Assembly (NCBI GenBank): GCA_047495785.1
Contig: JBLDXI010000012.1
Coordinates: 248,001-312,000 of the forward strand
DNA from: Lepidodermella squamata
Taxonomy: Eukaryota > Gastrotricha
DNA: 64,000 nucleotides
Reading direction: 5' to 3'
How positions within the stretch are numbered: position 1 is the stretch's first letter; each line of letters starts with the position of its first letter. The notes under the pieces are model-generated. The model was not told where the DNA came from. It saw only the letters and a program-made list of their open reading frames with translations, and ran no database searches. A program made the position numbers and the translations under genes. Of this stretch, positions 51,128-62,196 are shown one piece after another.

Positions 51128-53765
51128 ATGTCACCGAAAACTGCGCTGGTTTTACTCGCTGAAGGTTCCGAAGAGATGGAATTCACTATCACCGCCGATG
51201 TGTTACGCCGCGCTGAGGTAATTAGCGATAAAAACTGCGAATTTTGCAGAAAAATCTGACACCTGTAGATTTTGTTAAGGTGGACGTAACTGTTGCTGGT
51301 TTGGCTGGCCCTGATGTCGTGAAGTGCAGCCGTGGCGTCTTTATCAAGCCAGACGTCAGTTTGAGTGAGGCGACAGCAAATGGGAAACATTACGATATTG
51401 TCATTCTACCCGGCGGTTTGAAGGGCGCTCAGTCATTTGCCGATGTGAGATTTTTTTATTGACCAAGTTTGATTGTTAAAATGGGTTTCAATTTCAGTCG
51501 GCTGAAGTTGGCAAAATTTTGAAGAATCAGCAAGACTCAAATCGTCTGATTGGTGCTATCTGCGCAGGTAATTACCACTTGGTTCTTTAACATATTTCAA
51601 GAAAAAGATTCTGTCTCAAAAGTTGCGGAACCTTTTTCCATTTGCAATTTAGCTGTTTTTATTATAAATTCGCAAATTTGCCCCAAATTGTATCACCGTA
51701 GAACTGCGCCTCTCAAACAGTGGGTCGCTGCCCTTTTTCCGGTGGTTGCTGAGCCAGCTCGGGGCCGCCTGATGATTCTGATGAACCTGCCGAATTCCGG
51801 AGAATTCGGTTCATTTTATGGCCTTCCTTTCAGTAAATTCTAAATAAATAGCGTGAGCTAAAGCTCGCGTCCCTCGGTACCTGACTGAAAACGCCGAGCT
51901 CATGTAGAATTTTCATGTGTCTAATTTGGGTAATATTTATAATATTAATGAATTGGACGCAGTTTCGGAAGTTTTACCACAAAAGTTGGGACAATTTACC
52001 ATTTCGGACTAAGTCGATACGTTCAAGGAGGATGTTAAGTGGCCGATGTTTCGCTTTATTTATTAAACCTCAGGGCAATCAGTTTGATATTAGGCCTAAG
52101 CAACAATTGACTGGTGGCACATAGGCCAACCCGTGTTCGCAGCGAATCGGAACGCCTTCATCGGCCACGCCTGTGGATCTTTTTTTTGAGGAGAAACGAG
52201 TAGGTATGCATCGAGAACAATAAGGAGGTGGCGGACCCGGTCGAGAGCCGTATAGGCGTTCAGGGCCTGCAGCTGGTCCTCGGCACTCGGGACCTCGTCG
52301 AACGTCGAGCAGGCGACGGTCGCCAAATGGGAACGGAGCCTCGCCGGGGCCGTCGCCGGCACCTGGAAGGTTTTGACGAGCTCCAGGAGGCGTCCCTCTT
52401 CTTGCGGAGACAGACGGCCAAGAACTCGAAGAAGCATTCGTCGGCCGCAGTGATGTACTGCGGACCAGAAAAAGCCCAACCGCTGTAATCCGGAGCTGGG
52501 GGAGCCATCACCGCAGCTTTGGCGGCGGAGCATCAATAGAGAGCGAGAACCTCTTGAAACAGCTGGCGCGTATCGACGCCGGTGTCAGTAGTCCGCGGCT
52601 GCCTATTGGCAAATTGTTTCTTAACAGTTTTAGCTGAAATCTAACCAGACAATAAAACATCTAGGATGTTACATAGGAGATTATCACTATTCTGCATTTC
52701 CTGCATTTCCATTTGGTATTTTACCGGGTTAGACCGCACTTCTCGTGATTTTCTATCCTGTTTTTAAGTCTCACATCCTTAAGAAAGAGCCTCTTCCTTG
52801 AGACTTTTTCTTATCTTTTTCCATGTATTACAATTAGCTGGCGTTTTTGGACACCTATTAGGAGGCTAGTAGGAGCCTTTGCACTTCTCCATAGCGAAAA
52901 TCGTCGACGGAGACCGGCGGAAGGCGCGGGTCACTCCCCCATCGAAAAACTGTTTTTCAAAACTTCAATTAGATGATTCATGGATGACTATGGAAGGCGT
53001 TGAAATTGAGACTCATAATAAACTGGAGTTTAAGAAATCGAGTCTCCGAGGTTTCAAGTTACTAAGGCGTGACTACGGCGCAAATCGGCGATTAATCACC
53101 CACATGAGACAAAACATGGGAAAATTAACCAAAATTCGTTTCAAAATCGCTGCTATCTCAACATGCTGATAAACTGCTAAATTTTATAGTCCATTTTAAA
53201 TACCTAGAACTTTTAACCCATTTCGACAACTATTTTCGAATGCCCGATTCAGATCTGAAGCTGGCGAACCCAATGAGCAATACTCGGAAATGTCCCAAAA
53301 TTGAAATGACATCACCCTGTTATTTATTTGAGACTGATGTAATTTAAGGGCAGTGTGATAATTGGTCGGAATCTAGGTATATAAGAAAATTACAAAGGCA
53401 TAGTTGTTTTCATTCTTTTTGAAGCAACCTAGTTGTGTCCCAAAATTCAATTTGCAGGGGCGTTTTTATGAATCCTAGTTTTTATGTTAGATCTAATGAA
53501 TTTCCATCTTTTTTTAGCTCCTGCTCTGGCGTTCCCCGCGCACAAAATCGCGGAAGGAAAGGCGGTGACCAGTTTCCCGGGACTGAAGGACAAGCTAGCA
53601 TCGCTGCCCGCCTACAAGTACAGCGAGGAGCGGGTCGTTATCGACGGCAACATCATCACAAGCCGCGGCCCAGGCACCACTTTCGAATTCGCGCTGGCGA
53701 TAGTCGGCCAGCTGCTAGGCGCCGAAAAAGTCGCGCCCCTTCACGACGCGATGCTGCTAAAATGA
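51128..53765 (+). CDS. PARK7: DJ-1 / Parkinsonism-associated deglycase family protein (190 aa, four exons)
   Basis: Exons are 51128-51217, 51280-51444, 51498-51567 and 53518-53765. DJ-1 is a small dimeric redox-sensing protein of the DJ-1/PfpI superfamily, mostly cytosolic and mitochondrial. Seen here are Glu18 in the AEGSEEME loop, the nucleophile-elbow Cys107 in GAICA (Cys106 in human), and SRGPGTTFEFALAIV near the C-terminus. Length is 190 against 189 in human. The His that partners the cysteine (human His126) is Phe128 here. The C-terminus ends MLLK rather than the human LVLKD. Introns 1 and 2 are 62 and 53 bases, but intron 3 is 1950 bases and holds a GC-rich block. Exon 2 begins after an AAG acceptor, a choice made by alignment. 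Confidence 0.95.
52096..52536 (-). other. GC-rich block with antisense open frames inside DJ-1 intron 3
   Basis: On the minus strand one frame (52260-52511) reads APDYSGWAFSGPQYITAADE and an overlapping frame (52096-52536) reads EEGRLLELVKTFQVP and on to SAEDQLQALNAYTALD. Each looks protein-like in part, with the likely crossover near 52390, so this may be a frameshifted gene fragment or processed pseudogene. GC content is well above the flanks and no TATA or acceptor sites are seen. I do not recognise a family. Confidence 0.4.
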
Positions 53766-54225
53766 ATTGAAAAAAGTGAAATGAAATAAAACTTGAAAAA
53801 AAAAACGATTGACGAAGGCGCAAAAGTTGGCGCGTGATCCCTAGATAATCTTCCCAGTATATATTGTATTTTTCTCGCGAGTTCATTCATGTGTTAATTT
53901 CGCCGGTGAAATCTGATTTCCCCGCATCTTTCACTCTTCGATAGTTAATTTTTTTCTGTCGAATAAAATTCGGTTTCACGCGGGCGCAGTGTTTTTTCTT
54001 CTTGTTTCATCAGATTGAAAAACAAATCAAACGTCCGGCATTTACCACCATGTTTTTTTCATAAGTTTTCTGAGAAGAAAATAAGCCCTATTAATCCTTT
54101 GTCAGGGGCAATTAGCGTCATGTTCCAGTTTCAATCACGTTCGCACCCGTGACTCTGACGGCCCAATTTCACACGTTTCAGATAGAAAAAAATCGCTATT
54201 TTTTTAGGTCTTTTGTGCTGTGATT
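53766..54225. other. Intergenic, no gene seen
   Basis: AATAAA near 53785 is a likely poly(A) signal of DJ-1. An acceptor-like CTATTTTTTTAG ends near 54207 before the next gene. Confidence 0.4.
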
Positions 54226-54630
54226 ATGAAGCTCTCAGCTGCTTTGATAGTGCTGGTTTCGTTGTCCATTGCGGCTGTTGCGGGCTCTAATGGTTATGGC
54301 GGAGGAAAATTTGGTAAAATGATGAATGTGGCTGCTCCGGCCGGTTACAACGTAGATTCCGGACGTGGGGACGCCAAGGTTCGCCCGCCGTGGACGATCA
54401 CTCGAAATTTCGTGAACAAGCACAAAGATACAGGCAAGCCGCTGGTTGAATTCGACCCAGAAACGACGATGCACCTGCGCGAATTGATGATGAAGTGGAA
54501 GGCATTTGAGCCGATGGCTGCCAACACCGTGGCGATTACAACAACCCCGGAACCGAAGCATGAGCACCTGTCTTCGAACAACTTCATCTACATGCGAGCT
54601 ATGATGCAGCCGCATCGAGCACGACAATAG
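54226..54630 (+). CDS. Small secreted protein (134 aa)
   Basis: I do not recognise a family. The first ATG (54226) begins a signal peptide (MKLSAALIVLVSLSIAAVAG). The mature part starts SNGYGGGKFGKMMN, then a folded-looking middle (RPPWTITRNFVNKHKDTGKPLVEFDPET) and a basic Met-rich C-terminus. There are no cysteines. It is intronless, with an acceptor-like site 18 bases before the ATG. It precedes two related secreted genes but does not itself clearly share their motifs. Confidence 0.66.
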   Translation: MKLSAALIVLVSLSIAAVAGSNGYGGGKFGKMMNVAAPAGYNVDSGRGDAKVRPPWTITRNFVNKHKDTGKPLVEFDPETTMHLRELMMKWKAFEPMAANTVAITTTPEPKHEHLSSNNFIYMRAMMQPHRARQ

Positions 54631-54888
54631 AAACTTTATATGTAGATATCATTCATTTGGCTCAACAAAATTAATCGCATGAAATTTTGTGAGACAATTT
54701 GGCTGGTTCTGATAGAGTTTTGATAATCATTTTGTCAAGTACATATTGATCAAATTATTCTTTAGCATAGCTTTGAGGGTAAAGAGTACCTAAGCTTCAG
54801 ATTTTAGGAGAAGAAAAAAAAAGAATTTTTTGCTTATAAAACCGAGAAATCTTTTTCTGAAATTCAGCAGAAAATCGAATGTTAGAAG

Positions 54889-54970
54889 CGTCAACTGAGA
54901 TGCCAAAGTCACCCCATTTCGGCAGGTCAAAGTGACCCCACTGCCTTTTTAAGTCACCCAGTTGACGGTA
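54889..54970. repeat. Miniature inverted repeat related to the element at 58610
   Basis: The left end CGTCAACTGAG and the right end (minus strand) CCGTCAACTGGG mirror each other. The interior contains GTCACCCC and GTCAAAGTGACCCC words also present in the element at 58610-59228. It is about 80 bases, probably a short derivative of that family. Confidence 0.55.
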
Positions 54971-55322
54971 GGCCTAACAGAGACATTGATGTCTGCTTCA
55001 AGTCCATTCTTCTGTCTGTTCAAGATCAGTCTATTTTTTGCCGCGTTGTCGGAATTTGTTTGAAATTCATACCTATAGGCACGTGATGGTGGGTCGCTGC
55101 GGTTTTAAGGTGTTGTTTTCAGCCAGGAAATAATAATTCTCACTCTAGCGGCCCGATAAGCTATTAGCTAAAAGGTGGTGTTCAAGTGAGGAAGTTTCGT
55201 TTCGATAGTAAATCCACGCGTTTTTCTGAATCAACCGGCGATTTCGGAGGCGTTTCACAATTTAACATCGCATATCCGCAGCAGACATGATGGATGTTAG
55301 GGATGTCATGTCTTAACGTTGC

Positions 55323-55330
55323 TATATAAG
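55323..55330 (+). promoter_or_regulatory. TATA box
   Basis: TATATAAG lies 52 bases before the ATG at 55382. Confidence 0.55.
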
Positions 55331-55381
55331 CGATCGCAGTGATCATATCAAAACAAGCCATTACAACGCCAAGTCAGAACC

Positions 55382-55885
55382 ATGCATTTTCTCGCAAGCT
55401 ATTCAGCTATTGTCGTGACTTTCGTAGTTATCACGAACAGCGGTGTCGATGGCATGGCAGGGTGGCACGACTGGAAGGACGAAAAACTAGATTCCATTGA
55501 TGTCCACGAAACCGTTGCAGCGACAAAGCCACCTGCTGGAATCCGTCTTAAAGCTCCACTCAAATCACGGCGTCGTTTGCTGAGCGAAAAAGTGCAAAAT
55601 CGTTTGCGAGAAATTATTCCGAAAATCGCTGACGGCAGCTCGGCAGCTTCCAAGATGGATGCAAAGCTCATGGCTCTTATGACGTCACTCAAGCTGCCTA
55701 AGACTCTCGACGGGGTTTGGTACGTTTCGCCAATGCGGGCGTCTTTGAGCAAGGCCGAGAAAAGCAACAAAGTTGGCGAGCTGATAAACGCGAAAAAGCC
55801 GTGGCTGCTATGGCAGGAGCATGACACGCCTGCAACGTCACCTTCAGATAGTCGCGAAAATCATGCAATAATTGACAAAAAATGA
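55382..55885 (+). CDS. Secreted protein of a local family ending in a KPWxxWQEHDTP motif (167 aa)
   Basis: Residues 1-24 form a signal peptide. I do not recognise a family. The protein has an Arg/Lys-rich middle (SRRRLL), a helix-like segment (MDAKLMALMTSLKLP) and, near residues 139-152, KKPWLLWQEHDTP. The same motif occurs in the gene at 57357-57779, together with LP..L.G.W....MR/IR upstream. There are no cysteines. It is intronless with a TATA box at 55323. The conserved C-terminal motif suggests a functional peptide or binding region. Confidence 0.72.
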   Translation: MHFLASYSAIVVTFVVITNSGVDGMAGWHDWKDEKLDSIDVHETVAATKPPAGIRLKAPLKSRRRLLSEKVQNRLREIIPKIADGSSAASKMDAKLMALMTSLKLPKTLDGVWYVSPMRASLSKAEKSNKVGELINAKKPWLLWQEHDTPATSPSDSRENHAIIDKK

Positions 55886-57356
55886 CATTTTTACTAAAAG
55901 GTCATTATTCTGCTTTCTTTAAATTATTGAAGATTGAAGCGTTGAAGAGTTAATTTCCAGAATAAAGATTGTTATAACCAAATGACCACATTTTTTTACT
56001 CTTCATCCACCTGTGATGGTATAATTCGGATGTTCGCAGGTCACCAAAATCGTCCTTTGAATTTTTATTAATTATTTTGCTTTCATTAATTGAGAAAAAA
56101 ATATTTTAATGTAAATTTTTGGAAAAGGAAATAGTGATTTGCCGCGGACCAAGACCCCCGAAATAGCCCACAATTGCGCAATTTTGGGGGTCCTGAGGCA
56201 TTTATTTCTATTTGAGCCCATCCCCAGCCGACCCGTGAGACGCACGCAAAGAAAAGGTACAATTTGGGTGAATTGGGCGAATTGGGAATTTGAATTTTTC
56301 ACGAAAAATAGCTAGAGCTGGTGCATTTTTATGATTGCTCATCACCCTTTATTAGTTGGCAGCTTGGAGAAATATGGTATCAGATTTTGGCGTTTCATTT
56401 TCGTTGATAAAAATTAAAGTGAAAAAGGTGTACAAGAAAGTACAACAAGAGGCGTTTCCACTTCTTATTATCTGTTGTCTGTTGTCTCTCCTCGAAAATC
56501 ACGTACTCAGACTGACCTGAATCTTAACAGGATTATGGACGGAAGCTCCATTATCACTGACTGGGTCGATGATGCTTAAAAGCATGTTAAAAAAGGAAAA
56601 ATGATTCGCATGCGAGACGGACGACGGACACATGAACCCCTGAAATGCTCTTTGATTAACGCATTGAATACTGCGAGTGACGGTCACTTTGTGTTGAAAC
56701 ATCGGAAGAAGGAGGACCTGTATCGTTGATATGGCTTGTGGCGGTTCGCGAATACATGATGCTTAGTTCATTTTTCATTAAGGATGAAATAGCGCGTCAT
56801 TCACACCATCAGAGCAAAAAATAATAGATCTGCGCAGCGACGAGTCGCCCCCGGAATTTCCGATGGGGAAAGCAAGCGGTCATACCCCAGGGGTGATATT
56901 GTTTTTTCCATAATTATTTCTGATGCTTTTTTATCTGTTTATCAATTTGTTGTCATGAATGCTGAGATCAGCTGATGCACCTGAAACGGTCATAATTTTA
57001 CTCGAAAATTTGCATTAGCCAAATTAGTCTCGATGTCGATAACGTCATTCTAAACAAACAAACCCTTGGCTTTGAACATTTTACACTGGAATCTTGGCGA
57101 ATTTGTGACGACAGCCATCTATATTTTAGGGAAATGAGCTAATCGGGGGCGTGTCGCCATTCAATGCCTCAGTAAGACCACGTGATGTGCTCATCATGTA
57201 AATATTTCCTTGAACATTTCCCAGGCTGCGCGTAAATCCGCCTTTAAATTCCGCCGGAAAAAAACTTTTTCCGATATAGCCAGGTGACCGTTATCTGTTT
57301 CTGCAACAATAATTGTTTGACAGAAATTTTAGGAAATTTTGTTGGAAATTTTACAA
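55886..57356. other. Long intergenic stretch, no gene seen
   Basis: This is 1.47 kb. AATAAAG near 55962 is a likely poly(A) signal. An acceptor-like GAAATTTTAG ends near 57332. No other supported feature. Confidence 0.4.
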
Positions 57357-57779
57357 ATGCATTTCATACTCTCGATTGGCTTGTTGGCAATGGCAATGGT
57401 CATTTCAGCATCAGCTTTTGGTGCGCTTACCGATCTCAACGATGAAATGTTGGTGATTTCGGCAGGCCCGGAGGACAACATTCCTCTGTTGCGAACATCA
57501 AACAGACGCACGGCAAAACAACTGCGCCTGTTAGCACCGAACAAGAATGGTGAAAACACTGCTGAGGCAGAAGACCAGCTACAACGCGTACTTTCGTCGT
57601 ACAAACTGCCGCAGCAATTGAGCGGCCGTTGGAAGTTCAAGCCTATTCGCAACGAGATGACTGAATTGGAGCAAACGAGTCCGGCGATTGACGTTATTCG
57701 TGCCGGTAAGCCGTGGGTGATGTGGCAGGAACATGACACCCCGAATGGAATTTATACCGACAGCGATGAGAAAAAATGA
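57357..57779 (+). CDS. Secreted protein, paralogue of the gene at 55382 (140 aa)
   Basis: The first ATG (57357) begins a signal peptide (MHFILSIGLLAMAMVISASA). The frame is open to 57339 but without ATG. The mature part has RRTAKQLRLL, a helix (AEAEDQLQRVLSSYKLP), LSGRWKFKPIR and then KPWVMWQEHDTP. These match the paralogue at 55382-55885 in order and spacing. It is shorter and more acidic at the C-terminus. It is intronless in the coding part, with an acceptor-like site 24 bases before the ATG. Confidence 0.72.
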   Translation: MHFILSIGLLAMAMVISASAFGALTDLNDEMLVISAGPEDNIPLLRTSNRRTAKQLRLLAPNKNGENTAEAEDQLQRVLSSYKLPQQLSGRWKFKPIRNEMTELEQTSPAIDVIRAGKPWVMWQEHDTPNGIYTDSDEKK

Positions 57780-58186
57780 GACTTGAGTCCAATTTATAGT
57801 AACAAAAGCCCTATTTTGATTTTTTTGTGTTAAAAATAGTAATATTTCATTTGAATTTTCAGTGGAAAATAAATTGAAACTGGAAAATGCAGACTGTTTG
57901 TCACGTGCAATCTTAGACGGCTGGCCTTTCTTCTTGAACTCCTTTGTTTACCTAGACTAGTAGTAGCATAATTAGGCACTGCCGGCGTTTAATTAGCCTG
58001 ATGACCGGTCGTAAAACGGTAGACCTGTCTCGCAGATTGTAATCAAACAATAGAGACACTTGTCAAACTTGTCAAATTCAGTTCAGGTCATCAATGTTAG
58101 AGAAACGTGCTGGTTTCATCTTGCTTTCATCAATCATATCGCAAAACGGTGTTCCGACGTTTTCGTAACAATTTTACATCCTCAAA
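57780..58186. other. Intergenic, no gene seen
   Basis: AATAAATTG near 57870 is a likely poly(A) signal of the gene ending at 57779. No gene. Confidence 0.35.
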
Positions 58187-59650
58187 ATGGCAACCAACAC
58201 GCCGTCGGGATTCGGCTGTGGAGATGTAAGTATCAGCAGCATGCTCTTCAACGTTACTTTGGATTTTCGATTCCCCAATAAAATTTAGATTATTATTTCA
58301 TGCCACATATCCACAAGCGCTGACGTCCATAATATGTTTTAACCCATTTTGTCCAAAACTCACCCGTGTAATAGCATTGCAAAAAAATCCAGAAAAAATG
58401 GAGCATCGGCTAGACAAGTTTATTTTCCGATTGCCCATTGTCCTAAATACTTTTGAAAAATTTTGGGGATTTTTGATAACAACTGACATCATGGGGAAGT
58501 GTAAAACGCAGCTGGCGGGTAGCGCAAAAAATTCATTCTCGTGCTTTTTTTCTCCTGGCTTGCAAGTCATAGGTTATTGGTCCGAAAAATCAATAGAATT
58601 ATTTTAATACCGTCAAACGGGGTGGCTTTGCCAGCCGGGGTCACTTTGCCACGGAAAAATGGGGCGAATTTCGCATAGCCATTTCTTAGAGGTATCAAGA
58701 TATAGACTCCTTGAGTGGGATACCGTTGGAAAGCCCAAGAAAAGACCAACTGGAGTGCCTTAAACATACTTCAGCCCTTAACAATACCTGGTGATTAAAC
58801 ACTGGTAAAGTTGAGTGAAAAAATACCGTTTTCGGCAGAATTTAGATGAAGTCGACCAGGTATGATCAAAATGAAAAAACCTTGTCATTTTCGAGCAGCC
58901 CCAACACAAGCTATCCAGCGGTAACCCACTTGAGAGGTATCCGCCTTTCCACCTGCGGTTTGAGTTAGGGCAGAGTCACCCCATCTGCATCTAAACCGTA
59001 CACAGGGTCACTTTGCCACCCTTCCACGTCAGTTATTAAGTTAAATACGGCTCAAACAGTTCCACAACGTACATATGTAATTAACTTCTCCGTCATCAGG
59101 GCTTTCCATTGACATCCTACTTGACATATGTATCATGCCTGAGAAAATGACATCTTGTGTGATCTAAACTCGATCGCAAAATCCTATGGCAATGTCACCC
59201 CACTAGCTAAAGTCGCCCCGTTTGACTGTATATCTGGTCTTGAAATTTCGTTTAAAAAAGCAGGAGGCTGTCAAAGGCTTGAAGTTAGTAATTTTCAAAA
59301 ATACCTCTCTTGAGGAAACATCGGCCCCATGAAATTTCAGGCTCAGTCATCATCCAAATCATCCCGTGTTAAATTTTAGGACTTGAGCAATCAATCAAAT
59401 GTATGCTACAATTTTACGCAGGATATTACCTAATACCTTAAAGATGTTTTATGTGCAGATCCCAACTTTACTTCAGCTTAAAATTTCAAATGTACTCATT
59501 TACTTGACAGATTATTGCGCTGATGGTGTCGCTGTTCGCCTTCGCACTCTTAGCAAGTAAGTCTTCTTAACATCCTATTGAAATATGTACCGAATTTTCT
59601 CATTTGTTCCGCCCACAGTTGTTATCTACATTCAAAGCGGCGCCCTCTGA
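58187..59650 (+). CDS. Single-pass membrane micropeptide (38 aa, three exons)
   Basis: Exons are 58187-58225, 59511-59556 and 59619-59650; each is too short to show up as a long open frame. All splice sites are canonical (GTAAGT/TTGACAG and GTAAGT/CCCACAG) and phases agree (0, then 1). The product starts MATNTPSGFGCGD, continues as one hydrophobic helix of about 22 residues (IIALMVSLFAFALLAIVIYI) and ends QSGAL. An AATAAA near 59694 follows the stop by about 45 bases. Tiny tail- or signal-anchored proteins of this size often regulate membrane pumps or assemble with larger complexes. I do not recognise the family. Intron 1 (1285 bases) hosts a transposon. Confidence 0.68.
58610..59228. mobile_element. 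TA-flanked inverted-repeat element (MITE-like), in an intron
   Basis: TA (58608-58609) precedes CCGTCAAACGGGGTGGC, and the right end on the minus strand is CAGTCAAACGGGGCGAC, followed by TA (59229-59230). Inverted ends run about 45 bases with mismatches. A TA duplication and a CAGTCAAAC-type start fit a non-autonomous Tc1/mariner/pogo-related element. There is no transposase frame in 619 bases. It sits in intron 1 of the micropeptide gene. A short relative lies at 54889-54970. Confidence 0.75.
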
Positions 59651-62196
59651 AAACGTGACTTTTGTTACAGCTCGAATATTCCGGAAATTTTTAATAAATC
59701 AAGCTATTTATAACTGGTATTTTTTCCATCGCGTACCAATTTAAATTTATCCGGAGAGTGGCCGGATTAAGCTGAGGGACTTCGAGTCTCCGGATATTGT
59801 GCAACCGTGACGCGCGATAATTTAAAACAAGACGGCGATGCATTTTCTGGTTTCATACACAGACAACATCTTTATTTTAATAATGATGCGGCAAAGATCG
59901 GAAAACGTCATCAACTTCATCCGCACATTTTATCCTTCCGCGCACGCGTTCGCCGTTTTCATCAAACACTGGTTACACGTGGCATAACATAATTATAATA
60001 TTATCATCGTTATCAATAATAATATATCAATTAGTAAACGAAGAATTTAGTTATTTGTTATCATCTTCCTCATCATCTTAGCGTGTTGTATAAGTAATGT
60101 TGATAGCAATAATAAGATGTCATAATAACAATAATAAGAACAATAACAATACTATCAAGAGCAATTTTTCGACGGCCTATTTCAACCAGGCATCGCGCCA
60201 CGCTTCGCCCATTCATAACGTATTTTTAATAGCATATGAATGAACCGTGGCGCGACTCGGTCACCCTCCTTCGCTCGTCATCATCATTCATCGCCCAGCT
60301 CCTCCTTTCCGCACAAAAACACAGTCCCGTATATGAGAGCAAATAAGAAAACAAAACTTCAATAGAGATAGAGAGAGAGAGCGTTGTGAAGTCGTAATAC
60401 GCTTCTTCCTTTCCGAGAAAACGGCAACTTCAATCGCCGCTCGTGAGTTGTCAGGCAAAGAATTATTGCCAGTTTCAGACATACACGGCACGGGCGTCAA
60501 AAGAGCGCGTTCGTTTTCAATGAATGAAGAGGAGAGACGCGAGAAGATGAAGAGAAAATAGCATGAGCACAAAAATAGCAATCATTTTTAAAACACATGC
60601 AAAAACAAAAATCCGAGCGAGCGCGAGAAAATGAAACGTCCACCTTAAAAATAGCCTGGTGCCTACTTTTCAGTCGTGATGTAATGTTTTTTTCATTGAG
60701 TCACTCACACACGCTTAAATTTTGTTGACGCTGCTTTTCCAAATAGCTCGAGATCTAAGACCAGTTACAAGTGTTTTGCTACTACCATCAGAGGGCGGCG
60801 GCAGATGAATGATGCATGATGATGATTTTTCGACAAACAAATTTCGAACAAGAAAATAGTAGATTTTTTGGCTGTTATCGTTAAAAGGTTATATATAGAT
60901 GAGACGAGTAGAAAACCTGAACAAATCGCGTATAATATATGTAAATTTTGCTGGCGGAATATGGTTTGACTACAACTAGAGTTTGTATCAATTTGCAAAC
61001 CGATGAGATGATTTATTACAAGAAACACCGAAGAAACAAAACGTGCGGCAAATTATAATGAATGAAAAGCAGACCAGAGAGCAATTTTTTATCATCATCA
61101 TCAAAGTATACATAGATGTATTTAAAGATATAGTATCAATATAAAACCTTTCCTTTTAGTTATCATATCAGATTATTTGACTGATTCTCTCAACGATTTT
61201 CCGCAGAGCATCGTTTGATCAAAAAAGTCGACTGGTAACTTTTTGGTGGATATATAAGAGTGGCGGTTCAAGTCGGACACAAGCACAAAAGCACACTGTC
61301 ACTGGCTCGCTTGGCGTCTAATAAATAATTTAGTAACAAACGATCAGCGACAAAATATGCAGCTTAATTTCTCGTCGTAAACAGAGTGAAAACTAAATTT
61401 CGAGATGATATTTTTAGGTATGTGGAGAGACTACGAGATAGAGAGGAGAGCAAGGCGGAAGCCATAATCTGGGTTGATTTGTTGAATGATGTTTTCCGGC
61501 GGCGCGGGTCGCTTTTCTTACCAAAAAAGATCGCAATATCGTGTGCAGCAACAATTATTATCATCGTAATAACAATCCGTTCACATTTTGACTTTGAAGC
61601 CAACAAACAAACAGAACAGAGACGTAAAAGAGAGTAGTTATCATTTTTTAGTTATACAATCCGTGTGCGCGTACTTCTTCGTCTTCAAATTTCGTCATTT
61701 CAGTTTTAGATATTCAGTTCCGGATGAATCGAAGTCGAGAGATAGAAGCTACAATTATCAATTGTATTCCTTTCAGAACATTGAGGAGCGTTGCGGGCAG
61801 TTATTCAAAAATTTTGTTACATGACTAATGATATATTGAAATAATAATAATATTATTATCATGAAATAAACGTCGTCTTTTAGCAATTTTAACGCTTTTT
61901 TAAAAAACACATTCCTTTTGACATCTTTTCCAAGAAGAGAGCGAGATGAGACAAGTAGTAGTATTAGTATTAAATTGAAGAAGAAACACAGACGTCGACG
62001 CGAAAACACGCACACACTGACCAAAATTCAATTTTAAAGAGAGAGAAGAGAGAGATGTAATAATGAAAACACATCTTCATGTGATCAAAGTTTTTTTTTA
62101 GCAATAAGAAGAATAATAATTATTGTAGTAATTAGAATTTTACTGCAACTATTGGTTGTTGTGCTTGAACGCCTGTTTAACTCCGAAATTTTTTGT
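59651..62196. other. Long region 3' of the G-beta gene, probably its extended 3' UTR
   Basis: This is 2.5 kb without a coding gene on either strand. It is rich in ATAATA and ATCATC words, with a short (GA)n run near 60364-60382. On the minus strand the first good AATAAA after the G-beta stop may be as far as about 59871, which would make a 2.3-kb 3' UTR. A TATATAAG at about 61252 on the plus strand has no coding frame after it. Confidence 0.4.

Larger units (their letters stand above)
54631..55381. other. Intergenic with a miniature inverted-repeat fragment
   Basis: Contains the short palindromic repeat at 54889-54970 and the TATA box of the next gene. No gene. Confidence 0.4.

Noticed and set aside
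61252-61290. TATATAAG followed by a GGTTCAAGTC-like word as a promoter or tRNA B box
   Set aside because: No matching A box, no cloverleaf and no coding frame after it.
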